64,000 nucleotides of DNA from SLRI01 sp942491185. GTDB lineage: Bacteria; Pseudomonadota; Alphaproteobacteria; Geminicoccales; Geminicoccaceae. Each line of letters opens with the position of its first letter. The stretch's first letter is position 1. The stretch covers positions 62,001 through 126,000 of the forward strand of contig CALOAB010000009.1 in NCBI GenBank assembly GCA_942491185.1, written 5' to 3'. The notes below the pieces were generated by a model. The model worked only from the letters and a program-made list of their open reading frames with translations, ran no database searches and had not been told where the DNA came from. Positions 51,922-60,889 of this stretch are shown piece after piece. The position numbers and the translations under genes were made by a program.

Positions 51922-53223
51922 ATGCTCTCGCGCTGGCAGTGGCTCGCCTTGCAGTTCAGTCGCCGGCTCTGGCTGCGGGTGACGCTGTTCTCGTTCGCTG
52001 CCCTCGCCTCGGCTTTGCTGGCCACCGTGATCGGGCCGCTGATCCCGGCAGCCGTCCCCGGCCGAGTCGGGGCCGATGCGCTCGACAACATTCTGGGTAT
52101 TCTGGCTTCCAGCATGCTGGCGGTCACCACGTTCTCGCTCACCACCATGGTCACCGCCTATACGGCGGCCACGAGCAATGCCACCCCACGCTCCAGCCGG
52201 CTCCTGATGGACGATCCGACGACGCAAAACACGCTCGGCACGTTCATCGGGTCCTTCATCTTCAGCCTGGTCGGCATCATCTTGCTGACCACGGGGGCCT
52301 ATGGCGAGAATGGCCGCCTCGTGCTGTTCGTCGTCACGCTCCTCGTTATTCTCCTCATCGTCGTCACCATGCTGCGTTGGATCGACTATCTGTCGCGGGT
52401 CGGCCGGGTCGGCGAGACTGCGGAGAAGGTCGAGATCGAGGCCTCCAAGGCACTTCGGGACCGCATGCAGCACCCGTTTCTCGGTGGGCGGCCCTTGCGC
52501 GACGTCGATCGTGATGTGCCGGCGCAGGTGCGGGCTCAGCCGGTCTGTGTTACGCGCATCGGCCACGTCCAGCACATCGACATTCGTGAGCTCGAGACCT
52601 GCGCCGGCGAGATCGATGGTGCCGTCTATGTGCTGGTGCTGCCCGGCTCCTTCGTCGATCCGAATCGCGCGCTGGCCAAGGTGGTCGGCGACGCCGACGA
52701 GGCCATGCAGAAGCGACTCGCCGGCTGCTTCACCATCGGCGACGACCGATCGTTCGACCAGGACCCGCGCTTCGGCCTTTGCGTCCTGGCCGAGGTCGCC
52801 TCGCGGGCCCTCTCGCCCGGGATCAACGACCCGGGCACCGCCATCGATGTGATCGGCCGCGGCGTGCGCGTGCTGGCGGACTGGGCGCCGCAGGATAACG
52901 ACGAGCCTGATCACAAGGAGCAGGAACGCGAGGTCGAATGCCCGCGCGTGTTCGTGCCGCCACTTCGCTCGGACGACCTCTTCGACGATTTCTTTGGCCC
53001 GATCGGACGGGACGGTGCCGGTCTCGTCGAGATCCAGATCAAGCTGCAAAAGGCCCTTCTGGCGCTGGCCGCCCTCGGCGACGCCGAGATGGAGGAAAGC
53101 GCTGCCCGCCATTCACGCCTGGCGCTCGCTCGCGCCGAGGCGGCCCTCGGCCTCGAGGTCGAACGGCAGTCGGTGCGCGATCTGGCGGCGGCGTTCGGGG
53201 CGCGGCCAGAGAAGATCGCTTGA
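51922..53223 (+). CDS. DUF2254-type membrane protein
   Basis: 433-residue membrane protein of the DUF2254 family. Four N-terminal helices: residues 17-40, 58-85 (ILASSMLAVTTFSLTTMVTAY), 110-130 (GTFIGSFIFSLVGIILLTTGAY) and 138-158. The conserved family block ALSPGINDPGTAIDVI lies near residue 305. The C-terminal half is cytoplasmic and soluble. ATG at 51922. Function of the family is unknown. Stands 158 bases upstream of the methyltransferase operon, not clearly part of it. Confidence 0.88.
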   Translation: MLSRWQWLALQFSRRLWLRVTLFSFAALASALLATVIGPLIPAAVPGRVGADALDNILGILASSMLAVTTFSLTTMVTAYTAATSNATPRSSRLLMDDPTTQNTLGTFIGSFIFSLVGIILLTTGAYGENGRLVLFVVTLLVILLIVVTMLRWIDYLSRVGRVGETAEKVEIEASKALRDRMQHPFLGGRPLRDVDRDVPAQVRAQPVCVTRIGHVQHIDIRELETCAGEIDGAVYVLVLPGSFVDPNRALAKVVGDADEAMQKRLAGCFTIGDDRSFDQDPRFGLCVLAEVASRALSPGINDPGTAIDVIGRGVRVLADWAPQDNDEPDHKEQEREVECPRVFVPPLRSDDLFDDFFGPIGRDGAGLVEIQIKLQKALLALAALGDAEMEESAARHSRLALARAEAALGLEVERQSVRDLAAAFGARPEKIA

Positions 53224-53380
53224 GCCGCCTGTTCGCCGGTGCCAGGCTCCGACAGCCCGCCTGTCGACCCTCTTCCGGCTGGCGGCTCGATGGTGTGGCA
53301 CCCAGTGTTCTGCTACTTCTGACTGTCTTCAATCGAGCCCGAGACGTTGGCTCGAGCAGTCTTGGAGCATTGGTACCGGT

Positions 53381-54103
53381 ATGAGCCTCGCCTTCGAGGA
53401 GCTGGACTATGTGCCGACGGCGATGGGTGGCTTGAGCCTGCGTCGGCGGCGCGACCTCGCCACCGGCGAGGACATCTTCGAGGTCAAGCTCGGCGATGCG
53501 TTCTTGATGTCGAGCAAGTTCAGCACGTCCGAGATCGCGCTCGCTGAGCTCGGGCTCGAGGCTAGCGCGGGCGATGCGCTCAGCGTCGTCGTCGGTGGTC
53601 TCGGGCTCGGCTACACGGCCAGGCGCGTGCTCGATGAGCCGCGCGTTGCCGAGCTGCTGGTCGTTGAGACCATGGCTCCGGTGATCAGGTGGCACGAGGC
53701 CGGGCTGGTGCCGCTGGGGTCCGGTTTGAGCGCCGATAATCGCTGCCGCTTCGTCGAGGGCGATTTTTTTGTACTGGCAGCTTCTGCCGCGGGTTTTGAT
53801 CCCGAGGCTGCCGGTCGCCGGTTCGACGCGATCCTCGTCGACATCGATCACACCCCGGATTTCCACCTCGATCCGGCCCATGCTGGCTTCTACACGCCAG
53901 TGGGGCTGCAGCAGCTGGCGGCGCATCTCCGCCCCGGCGGGATCTTCGGCCTCTGGTCGAACGAGCCGCCGGACGACGCCTTCACCGTCCGCCTTGCCGG
54001 CGTGTTCGCTACTGCCGAGGCGGCGCCCGTCACCTTCTGGAACCCGCTGCAGGGCCGCGAGGTGATACAGACGGTCTATCTCGCGACCAACGGCGGCGGA
54101 TGA
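53381..54103 (+). CDS. Spermidine-synthase-like SAM-dependent protein
   Basis: 240-residue class I Rossmann protein resembling polyamine synthase-like methyltransferases. VVVGGLGLGYTARRVL is the nucleotide-binding loop, ELLVVETMAPVIRWHE the acidic strand, and DAILVDIDHTPDFHLDPAHAGFYT the catalytic-region motif equivalent to YDVI..D...P. Length is short for spermidine synthase and the aminopropyl-acceptor residues are not evident, so a true polyamine role is doubtful. First gene of a three-gene unit; overlaps the next by four bases (ATGA). Confidence 0.8.
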   Translation: MSLAFEELDYVPTAMGGLSLRRRRDLATGEDIFEVKLGDAFLMSSKFSTSEIALAELGLEASAGDALSVVVGGLGLGYTARRVLDEPRVAELLVVETMAPVIRWHEAGLVPLGSGLSADNRCRFVEGDFFVLAASAAGFDPEAAGRRFDAILVDIDHTPDFHLDPAHAGFYTPVGLQQLAAHLRPGGIFGLWSNEPPDDAFTVRLAGVFATAEAAPVTFWNPLQGREVIQTVYLATNGGG

Positions 54104-54753
54104 GCCCGGCACCTGCCTGTCCGGTCTGCCTGGCAGCGGCGGCGCGCGCTTTCCTCACCATCCAAGGCCGCGATTACTGGCGCTGCACCGAATGTGGCGC
54201 GACCTTTCTCGAGCCCACCCAGCGGCCGGATGCTGCAGCGGAACGCGCGCATTACGACAGCCACCGCAACGAGATCGACGATCCGGGCTATCGGCGCTTT
54301 CTGGCACGACTGACCGTCCCGCTCCTCGAGCGTCTGGCACCCGGCTCGCGCGTCCTCGATTACGGCTGCGGTCCCGGCCCGGCCTTGGCCGCGATGCTCA
54401 CCGAGGCCGGCCATGATGTGTGCCTCTACGATCCCTTCTACCAGCCGGACACAGCCGTGCTCGAAGGGTCCTACGACGCCATCACCTGCACCGAGGTGGT
54501 CGAGCACTTTCACGAGCCGATGCAGGAGCTCGTGCGGCTTCGAGCACTGTTGCGGCCGGGCGGGTTGCTCGGCATCATGACCTGCTTTCAGACAGACGAC
54601 ACGCGCTTCGCCGATTGGCACTACCGCCGCGACCCGACGCATGTGGTGTTCTACAAGGAGGCCACGCTCCGCCACCTGGCGGCACTGCTCGGGCTCGCCA
54701 TCGACGTGCCGGCGAGGGACGTGGCGATCCTGCGCAAGCCAACCGCTTCGTGA
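54100..54753 (+). CDS. Class I SAM methyltransferase with N-terminal zinc ribbon
   Basis: 217 residues. The N-terminus has two CxxC pairs (CPVC at 8-11 and CTEC at 29-32), a zinc ribbon, followed by the SAM-binding core VLDYGCGPGPALAAML near residue 87, ITCTEVVEHFHEP, and LLRPGGLLGIMT. This architecture is common in methyltransferases acting on nucleotides, cofactors or sugars. Coupled to both neighbours (ATGA before, GTGA after). Substrate unknown. Confidence 0.85.
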   Translation: MSPAPACPVCLAAAARAFLTIQGRDYWRCTECGATFLEPTQRPDAAAERAHYDSHRNEIDDPGYRRFLARLTVPLLERLAPGSRVLDYGCGPGPALAAMLTEAGHDVCLYDPFYQPDTAVLEGSYDAITCTEVVEHFHEPMQELVRLRALLRPGGLLGIMTCFQTDDTRFADWHYRRDPTHVVFYKEATLRHLAALLGLAIDVPARDVAILRKPTAS

Positions 54754-55370
54754 CCACCGACCTGCACGAGGCGCGGTTTGCCGCCGTGCTGGATGTGGTG
54801 CTGGCCAGCGGTGCCCGGACGGTGCTCGATCTCGGCTGCGGCGATGGTGCCTTGCTGCTGCGCTTGGCCGAGCTGCCCGGCATCGAGCGGCTTGTTGGCA
54901 TCGACCAGTCGCCGACCGTACTCGCCGCCCTGCGCCGGAAGCTCGAGGCTGCACCTGTGTCAGTGGCCGCCAAGCTGTCGTTGCGTGAAGGCTCTTATGC
55001 CAGGCCGGACCCGCGTCTGCGCGGCTTCGATGCGGCGATCATGGTCGAGACGATCGAGCATATCGACCCGGAGCGGTTGTCGGCGGTCGAACATGCGGTC
55101 TTCGCAGCGCTGGCGCCGGCGCTCGTTGTCGTCACCACACCCAATGCCGACTTCAACCCGCTGCTCGGCGTTCCAGACCACCGGATGCGTCACCCGGACC
55201 ATCGCTTCGAGTGGGGCCGTGCGCGCTTCGGCACCTGGGCGAACGGCGTCGCCCGGCGGCACGGCTACCGGGCGACGCTACACGATCTCGGCGGCAGCCA
55301 TCCGGTGCTCGGCGGACCGAGCCAGATGGCCGTGCTCCGCCGGCAGGCTACGCCTTCTTCACCAATTTGA
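54750..55370 (+). CDS. HEN1-like 2'-O-methyltransferase catalytic domain
   Basis: 206 residues, the SAM-dependent methyltransferase core TVLDLGCGDGALLLRLAEL followed by the metal-site signature of HEN1 RNA methyltransferases: ETIEHIDPERL (E-x-x-E-H), TTPNADFNPLL, and RHPDHRFEWGRARFGTWA, where the second histidine cluster and F-E-W-x-R-x-x-F-x-x-W match. HEN1 methylates the 3'-terminal 2'-OH of RNA; bacterial HEN1 normally carries an extra N-terminal domain and sits beside Pnkp RNA-repair ligase. Here only the catalytic domain is present and no pnkp is nearby. GTG start overlaps the previous stop. Its last 23 bases overlap the convergent gene. Confidence 0.75.
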   Translation: MTTDLHEARFAAVLDVVLASGARTVLDLGCGDGALLLRLAELPGIERLVGIDQSPTVLAALRRKLEAAPVSVAAKLSLREGSYARPDPRLRGFDAAIMVETIEHIDPERLSAVEHAVFAALAPALVVVTTPNADFNPLLGVPDHRMRHPDHRFEWGRARFGTWANGVARRHGYRATLHDLGGSHPVLGGPSQMAVLRRQATPSSPI

Positions 55371-55602
55371 TGACGACCAGCAGGATCACGGCACCGATCG
55401 TTGCGTGGATGATCGCCGCCAGGATTCCGCCGCCAAGGCCGAGACCAACAGCCGGCAAGATCAGCCCTGCAATGAAGGCGCCGACGATGCCGACGACGAT
55501 ATTGCCGAGGAGGCCGAAGCCGAAGCCCTTCACGATCAGCCCGGCGAGCCAGCCGGCGACGGCGCCGATCAGGATGAAGACGATCAAGCTCACAATATCC
55601 AT
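55348..55602 (-). CDS. GlsB/YeaQ/YmgE-family stress membrane protein
   Basis: 84-residue protein, almost wholly hydrophobic, with three helices. MDIVSLIVFILIGAVAGWLAG, NIVVGIVGAFIAG and a glycine-rich repeat are the signature of the transglycosylase-associated/YeaQ family, a small inner-membrane stress protein of unclear role. Convergent with, and overlapping by 23 bases, the HEN1-like gene. Confidence 0.92.
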   Translation of the reverse strand: MDIVSLIVFILIGAVAGWLAGLIVKGFGFGLLGNIVVGIVGAFIAGLILPAVGLGLGGGILAAIIHATIGAVILLVVIKLVKKA

Positions 55603-55694
55603 GTCCCTGCTTCCTTCCCCGCGTCACATGGGCGTTCTTGCCCGGCGCCAAGCTAGCGGCAAGCGGTGCGCTTGGCGATTCGCTCTTACAGATT

Positions 55695-56396
55695 CTAGGG
55701 AGGCAGCGGCGAGACGCCGAGCAGCAGCGGATGCAGCCAGAGCAGCACACCGTAGGCGACGAGGGCGACCATCAGCCTTTGGACGGGCAGTGCCCTCGCA
55801 TCGAGCTTGGCCCGGCCGGTGAGCCAGGCGGCACCGGGCCAAAGCGAGGTGTTGCGCGCTCGCTCGGCGAAGACATCGGCGCCCCAGGCTCGGCGGCGGC
55901 GCCGGTCGAGCATGGGCATGCCGAGCACAGCCATCAGCGCGAAGAGGCCGAACAACAGGACGTGGGCCAGATCGCCGTTCGCCAGCAGGTGCGCCAACGC
56001 CCAGAGCACGATGGCGAGCAGCAGCGGATGGCGGCTGAGCGCGGTGATGCCCGGTCGTTTGGGATCGTAATCGCCGCTGCCGCCGCCACCGCCGAAGGAG
56101 AACGGGTTGGGCCGGCCGACACTGACGGCGGCGAGCAGGACGACAACCGGCATGACGAGATTGACGAGCCAGGCCTGCCAGGGTGCTGGCGGCCAGAGCT
56201 GGACGTAGGGCGCGTCGCCGGCCGCCAGGAGCAGCCAGTAGAGCAGGCCGAGCGACAGGGCGGAATAAAGCCAGAGATAGCGGCGCTCGCCGAGCCAGGC
56301 GGTGAGCTTCGTACGGACCGTCGGCCGCGCCGGCACGGCATGCGCCAGCACGAAGATCAGGAAGGCCAGGCCGAAGCCAGCCCAGCCGGCCGTCAT
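55695..56396 (-). CDS. nnrU: NnrU-family membrane protein
   Basis: Membrane protein of the NnrU/methyltransferase-like family, linked to nitrite/nitric oxide metabolism and resembling isoprenylcysteine methyltransferase folds. 233 residues with about six helices: FLIFVLAHAVPARP at the start, and GITALSRHPLLLAIVLWALAHLLANGD, the conserved family block. ATG at 56396. Divergent from the NO-repair gene ric/ytfE; the 160-base gap holds an inverted repeat. Confidence 0.88.
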   Translation of the reverse strand: MTAGWAGFGLAFLIFVLAHAVPARPTVRTKLTAWLGERRYLWLYSALSLGLLYWLLLAAGDAPYVQLWPPAPWQAWLVNLVMPVVVLLAAVSVGRPNPFSFGGGGGSGDYDPKRPGITALSRHPLLLAIVLWALAHLLANGDLAHVLLFGLFALMAVLGMPMLDRRRRRAWGADVFAERARNTSLWPGAAWLTGRAKLDARALPVQRLMVALVAYGVLLWLHPLLLGVSPLPP

Positions 56397-56474
56397 CCTG
56401 CAGACCGCCGGCCCGTACCGCCTGTGCTCGCGAGCCGGCTGAGACCCATCGACGCTCCACCACAAAAAGGCATT

Positions 56475-56486
56475 GAACTCCAGTTC
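56475..56486. promoter_or_regulatory. Inverted repeat between nnrU and ric
   Basis: Perfect GAACT-CC-AGTTC palindrome in the divergent intergenic region of two NO-related genes. It is not a standard FNR/NnrR box (TTGA half-sites with N6) but starts with TTGA. Candidate regulator site only. Confidence 0.35.
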
Positions 56487-56559
56487 TTGGGCGCCTGAAA
56501 TGCATGCTGCAAGTATTGCTGAGCGCGACGGTGATCGCCGTCGCTCGGGGGAGCTGAAG

Positions 56560-57261
56560 ATGAGTGCCAATTCGAGCCTCGCCGATAGGACGATCGTCGA
56601 GCTTGCCGCGACCCTGCCCGGGGCCACGGCCGTGTTTCGCCAGTTCCATTTCGATTTTTGCGGCATGCTGGACGAGCCGCTCCGCGCCGTGGCGGCGGCG
56701 CATGACACGCCGATCGACGCTGTCGAGGCAGCCATTCTCGAGCTGCCGCCGGCCGATCTGGCGACCCGGCCGCACCGGTTGGAGCCCTTGATCGGTCACA
56801 TCCTCGCCCGTTACCACACTGTGCATCGGGCCGAGCTGCCGGAGCTGATCGCGCTCGCCGAGGCGGTCGAGACGGAGCATGCCGGCCACCCCGATCTGCC
56901 ATATGGCCTGGCCGGTGTCCTGCACGAGCTGTCCTTGATGCTCGACGGGCATATGGGCCATGAGGAGGCCGAGCTCTTTCCACGGCTCCGTCGTATCGCG
57001 CCGGAAGGTGACAACGACCTGCATCAGCTCAAGCTCGAGCATGAGCGGATCGAGGCCTACCTCTCGTGTCTCGAGACCTTGACCGCCGGTCATCAGCCGC
57101 CGGCCGACGCTTGTCCCAAATGGCGGCGGCTCTATGCCGGCACCGCCAAGCTGGTCGAGGATCTGGTGCGGCATCGCTACTTGGAGAGTACGGGCCTCGA
57201 CGCCTGTTGGCGGGAGGCCGCCGGCCCGTCCGAGCACTTAGCGTCGACCGCCCTGCACTGA
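56560..57261 (+). CDS. ytfE: Di-iron iron-sulfur cluster repair protein (RIC/YtfE/ScdA)
   Basis: Repairs nitrosative and oxidative damage to iron-sulfur clusters. 233 residues. N-terminal ScdA_N domain with the cysteine in FRQFHFDFCGMLDEPL, then a haemerythrin-like domain: RYHTVHRAELPEL, MLDGHMGHEEAELFPRL, and LKLEHERIEAYL, supplying histidine and glutamate iron ligands. The usual last motif HxHLENN..LFPRA is here RHRYLESTGLDACW, so the H...E ligand pair is kept but the end is divergent. ATG at 56560. Between nnrU and nnrS, consistent with an NO-stress module. Confidence 0.9.
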   Translation: MSANSSLADRTIVELAATLPGATAVFRQFHFDFCGMLDEPLRAVAAAHDTPIDAVEAAILELPPADLATRPHRLEPLIGHILARYHTVHRAELPELIALAEAVETEHAGHPDLPYGLAGVLHELSLMLDGHMGHEEAELFPRLRRIAPEGDNDLHQLKLEHERIEAYLSCLETLTAGHQPPADACPKWRRLYAGTAKLVEDLVRHRYLESTGLDACWREAAGPSEHLASTALH

Positions 57262-57361
57262 GGCCCGGCCGACTGCTTCGCGTCGGCCCTGCTACCTTGA
57301 GGATTGTCGAGCAGGCGTCGGCAGCGTCGCCGGCACCGCTTCGGCCATCGATCGGATACTC

Positions 57362-58549
57362 ATGACGACGACCACGGCCGAACGCATCCGCGCGCATCAG
57401 GGGCCGGCCATCCTGGCGCTGGGCTTTCGCCCGTTCTTCCTGGCGGGTGCCGTCTGGGCGGCGCTCGCCATGCTGGCCTGGCTCTTGGTGCTGACCGGCC
57501 GCATCACCCTGCCGGTCGCCATGGGGCCGGTGGATTGGCATGTCCACGCCTTCCTCTACGGCTATCTCCCGGCCATCGCCGCGGGCTTCCTGCTGACGGC
57601 GGTGCCCAACTGGACGGGCCGGCTGCCGGTCACCGGTTGGCCGCTTTTGGCGCTGGTCGGGCTTTGGCTCGCCGGCCGCCTCGCCGTGCTCGCCGGTCTC
57701 TGGCTCGGGCCGCTGGCAACGGCGATCATCGACCTGGCCTTTCTCGCCAGCTTCGCCATCGTCGTCGCCCGCGAGCTGATCGCCGGCGCCAACAAGCGCA
57801 ACCTGCCGGTTCTCCTGCTGCTGACACTGCTGCTCATCGGCAATGCCGTCTTCCATCTCGAGGTGGCGGTCACTGGCAATGCTGTCATCGGCACGAGGCT
57901 CGGCATTACCGGTGCCCTCATGCTCATCATGCTGATCGGCGGGCGGATCGTGCCGAGCTTCACGCGCAACTGGCTGGCCAAGCGGGGTAGTGGGCGGCTG
58001 CCGGCGCCGATGGGCCGGTTCGACGGTGTCGCCATCGCGGTTGCCGGCCTCGCACTGATGAGCTGGATGGTCGAGCCGCTATCGCCTCTCACCGCTTCGC
58101 TCGCTCTCGTCGCCGGCGTTCTGCAGCTACTGCGGCTCGGCCGCTGGGCCGGCGAGCGCACCACGGCCGAGCCCCTCGTCCTCATCCTGCATCTGGGCTA
58201 CGCCTTCGTGCCGCTCGGCTTCCTGCTCGTGGCCGGCGCCTTTCTGCTGCCCGATGCGATCCAGCCAGTGGCCGCGATCCACGCCTGGACGGCGGGCGCT
58301 ATCGGCACCATGACCTTGGCGGTGATGACCCGTGCCAGCCTCGGCCATTCCGGCCGCCCGCTCACGGCCGATGGCTGGACGCGTGCCATCTACCTCTTGA
58401 TCCTGGGCGCGGCGCTGGCCCGCATCATGGCCGGCACCAGCCTCGGCTTCGTGGCACTTCAGCACCTCGCGGCCACGCTCTGGATCCTCGCCTTCGCCAC
58501 CTTCGCCATTGTCTATTGGCCGATCCTGACCAAGGCCCGCCGCCGCTAG
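57362..58549 (+). CDS. nnrS: NnrS-family membrane protein
   Basis: Haem- and copper-containing membrane protein that protects against NO effects. 395 residues with about 12 helices. The N-terminal LALGFRPFFLAGAVWA, WHVHAFLYGYLPAIAAGFLLTAVPNWTGR and MLIMLIGGRIVPSFTRNWLA are signature blocks; HAWTAGAIGTMTLAVMTRASLGHSGR closes the family pattern with histidine metal ligands. 100 bases after ytfE, same direction. Confidence 0.95.
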   Translation: MTTTTAERIRAHQGPAILALGFRPFFLAGAVWAALAMLAWLLVLTGRITLPVAMGPVDWHVHAFLYGYLPAIAAGFLLTAVPNWTGRLPVTGWPLLALVGLWLAGRLAVLAGLWLGPLATAIIDLAFLASFAIVVARELIAGANKRNLPVLLLLTLLLIGNAVFHLEVAVTGNAVIGTRLGITGALMLIMLIGGRIVPSFTRNWLAKRGSGRLPAPMGRFDGVAIAVAGLALMSWMVEPLSPLTASLALVAGVLQLLRLGRWAGERTTAEPLVLILHLGYAFVPLGFLLVAGAFLLPDAIQPVAAIHAWTAGAIGTMTLAVMTRASLGHSGRPLTADGWTRAIYLLILGAALARIMAGTSLGFVALQHLAATLWILAFATFAIVYWPILTKARRR

Positions 58550-58590
58550 CGCTTGTCCCAGCCGGCAGGTCGAGCCCGCTGCCGCTTTGC

Positions 58591-59604
58591 TCAAAGAAAG
58601 CCGCGGAGCTTGCGCGTGGCGGCGGCGAACCCTTCGTCGGTCGGGTGCAGCTCGTCCGCCCATTGATGCGCCGGGACCGAGCCGCGGAGATCGGCATGGA
58701 CCGCCCGCGGATTGGCGCCGCAGACCCGCGCCGTCATCTCGTTGGTGCGGTCGATCAGTGCCGCCACCACCTCGCTTGCAACCGCGTTGTCGGGAAAGCC
58801 CAGCTGGCGCAGCGGCTCGCCGGTCCAGTCCCGGGCGTAGGCCGGGTGGTTCGGGTCGCCATTCGGCACGCCGCGCACCGGCGCGTAGTCGTAGCCGTGG
58901 ATCACCACCTTGAGATCGGGGAAGGCGCTCGCCGGAAAGGCGTCGTCGATGTCGCTCAGCACTTTGAGGTAGCAACTCTCGATGAAGGCCAGCGTCTCGA
59001 CCAGGCGCGGCGTCTCGATATGCCAGGCGATGCTCCGTGCCGCATCGTAGAGCTTGACGATCGCGGCCAGCGCTGATTCGCCGTCGGCGTTCTTGCCGAT
59101 CACGTCGTTGCCGGCACCGGAAAAGAGGAACGTCTTGATCGGCAGGCGGCGGTCGACGAGCAGCTTCCCCAGCTCATCGACGTATTCCTTGCGCGTCGTG
59201 TCCATCACCATGTTGGCGAGCGTGTCGCCGGGCTTGCTGTTGCAGTAGATCAGGTGATCGTCGTCGAGATGGTCGATCACATCCTTGATGAGGAAGGGAA
59301 ACTGCAGCCAGGAATCGCCTTCTGCATAGACCAGCGGCTTGTCGCTGTGCGGCAGATCGCGCTCGAATCGTCGGCGTCGGCGCTCTCGTGCCCAAAAACT
59401 CATGAAGCCTGTGGCCACCGCCGCCTCGGCATGGAGATCCTCAAGCGGGGTTGGCGCCTCGACCTTCGCCGGATCGGGCACGGCGATCGGGTTGAAGGGG
59501 GTCGACTCGTCGGGGAGCAGCTTGAGGAACGCGGCGATCTCCGCATCCGGGACGTCGACGTCGGCCAGCATGCGATCGAGATCGCGCATCGAGATCTTCG
59601 CCAC
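58591..59604 (-). CDS. SGNH/GDSL-family hydrolase
   Basis: Serine esterase-type hydrolase, about 337 residues. The catalytic blocks are AEGDSW (serine), the oxyanion glycine area NSKPGDTLANM, FSGAGNDVIG (GxND), and DELHPTDEGF (DxxH), in the right order. An N-terminal region of about 95 residues precedes the domain, without a signal peptide. GTG at 59604 has AGGAG about 10 bases upstream and begins VAKISMRDLDRML; an ATG 45 bases further up is less likely. Substrate unknown, probably acyl or acetyl ester. Convergent with nnrS. Confidence 0.85.
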   Translation of the reverse strand: MAKISMRDLDRMLADVDVPDAEIAAFLKLLPDESTPFNPIAVPDPAKVEAPTPLEDLHAEAAVATGFMSFWARERRRRRFERDLPHSDKPLVYAEGDSWLQFPFLIKDVIDHLDDDHLIYCNSKPGDTLANMVMDTTRKEYVDELGKLLVDRRLPIKTFLFSGAGNDVIGKNADGESALAAIVKLYDAARSIAWHIETPRLVETLAFIESCYLKVLSDIDDAFPASAFPDLKVVIHGYDYAPVRGVPNGDPNHPAYARDWTGEPLRQLGFPDNAVASEVVAALIDRTNEMTARVCGANPRAVHADLRGSVPAHQWADELHPTDEGFAAATRKLRGFL

Positions 59605-59875
59605 CTGCGGTTGCTCCTGACCATACGTGCTCGCGTGCAAGTATAGCATATCCGCTGGTTTTCGTAACCTTGGATCGTCAGCACGCGACTGACGCCCCCG
59701 GCCCGAGAACTGGTCTGTCGAGGCAGGGATAGGCGATGCGCCGGCGCGCTTCGCGATGGTCAGGGTGCCGCGGCGGTGCTAAGCGGGCATCACGCAACTG
59801 TCATAAAAAACGCATGGCCGGTGGCTACCCACGCATGCCGTGCAGCGCTGGTGTGACCCAAGGGAGAACGCACTC

Positions 59876-60859
59876 ATGACGAAGCCTATCATCGCCGGCC
59901 TCGCGGCCGTCCTGCTCGCCGGAACGACGCTGACGACGGCGCATGCCCAGGAAGGGTCGGTCTCCGTCTACACGGCGCACGCGCCCGAGATCTACAACGA
60001 GATCGTGCCGATGTTCGAGGAGGCGACCGGGATCACCGTCTCGCTCGTCCAGGCCGGCTCCGGCGACATCGTCCAGCGTGCCCGGGCCGAGGCCGCATCG
60101 CCCTTGGCCGACGTCATCTGGTCGATCGGCGGCGAGGCGCTCGAGGCCAATAGCGACCTCTTGGAGCCCTACACCAGCACGCACGACGACATGATCGACC
60201 CGCTCTACAAGGTCGGCACCAACTGGCTGCCCTATACCGGCATCCCGATGGTCATCGTCGTCAACACCGACATGGTGGAAGAGGCCGACATGCCCGCCGC
60301 CTGGGGCGATCTGGCGGATGAGAAGTGGGACCAGAAGGTCGCCTATGCCGGTGCCGACAGCTCTGGCTCGGCCTTCATGCAGCTGGCCACCATCCTCGAC
60401 GTCTACGGCGAGGAGGAGGGCTGGGCGATTTTCGAGGACATGATGGGCAACTTCATCGTCACCGGCAGCTCCGGCCGGGTGCCGCGCGGCGTGGCTGACG
60501 GCGAGTTCGCCGTTGGCCTGACGCTGGAGGAGGCAGCCCAGCGCTATGTCGCCGGTGGTGCCGCCGTCACCATCGTCTATCCCGAGCCCGCCACCTCGGC
60601 CCTTCCCGATGCCGTCGCACTCGTGAAGGACGGCCCCAACCCCGAGGCCGGCAAGGCCTTCGTCGATTTCGTCCTGTCGGAGGAGATCCAGGCGTTCCTG
60701 GTCGAGGCCATGCAGCGCCGCTCGATCCGCACCGACGTCGCCCAGCCGGACGGCCTGCCGGGCCTCGATACGCTGGCGATCCAGAACTACGACATGGCCT
60801 GGGCCGGGGCCGAGCGCGAGAACATCATCAAGCGCTACCTCTCGATCCTGCGTCAGTAG
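59876..60859 (+). CDS. Fbp-type ABC transporter substrate-binding protein
   Basis: Periplasmic binding protein of the AfuA/FbpA group, which bind ferric iron or 2-aminoethylphosphonate-type anions. 327 residues; signal peptide IIAGLAAVLLAGTTLTTAHAQ, mature start EGSVSVYTAHAPE. Conserved blocks: VQAGSGDIVQRARAEAASPLADV, YAGADSSGSAFMQL, and VYPEPATSALPDAVALV. The paired tyrosines that define iron binders are not obvious, so substrate is open. ATG at 59876 after AGGGAG. First gene of a three- or four-gene operon. Confidence 0.9.
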   Translation: MTKPIIAGLAAVLLAGTTLTTAHAQEGSVSVYTAHAPEIYNEIVPMFEEATGITVSLVQAGSGDIVQRARAEAASPLADVIWSIGGEALEANSDLLEPYTSTHDDMIDPLYKVGTNWLPYTGIPMVIVVNTDMVEEADMPAAWGDLADEKWDQKVAYAGADSSGSAFMQLATILDVYGEEEGWAIFEDMMGNFIVTGSSGRVPRGVADGEFAVGLTLEEAAQRYVAGGAAVTIVYPEPATSALPDAVALVKDGPNPEAGKAFVDFVLSEEIQAFLVEAMQRRSIRTDVAQPDGLPGLDTLAIQNYDMAWAGAERENIIKRYLSILRQ

Positions 60860-60889
60860 CATGACGGGGCGGGAGCGGCTGATCGCCTG

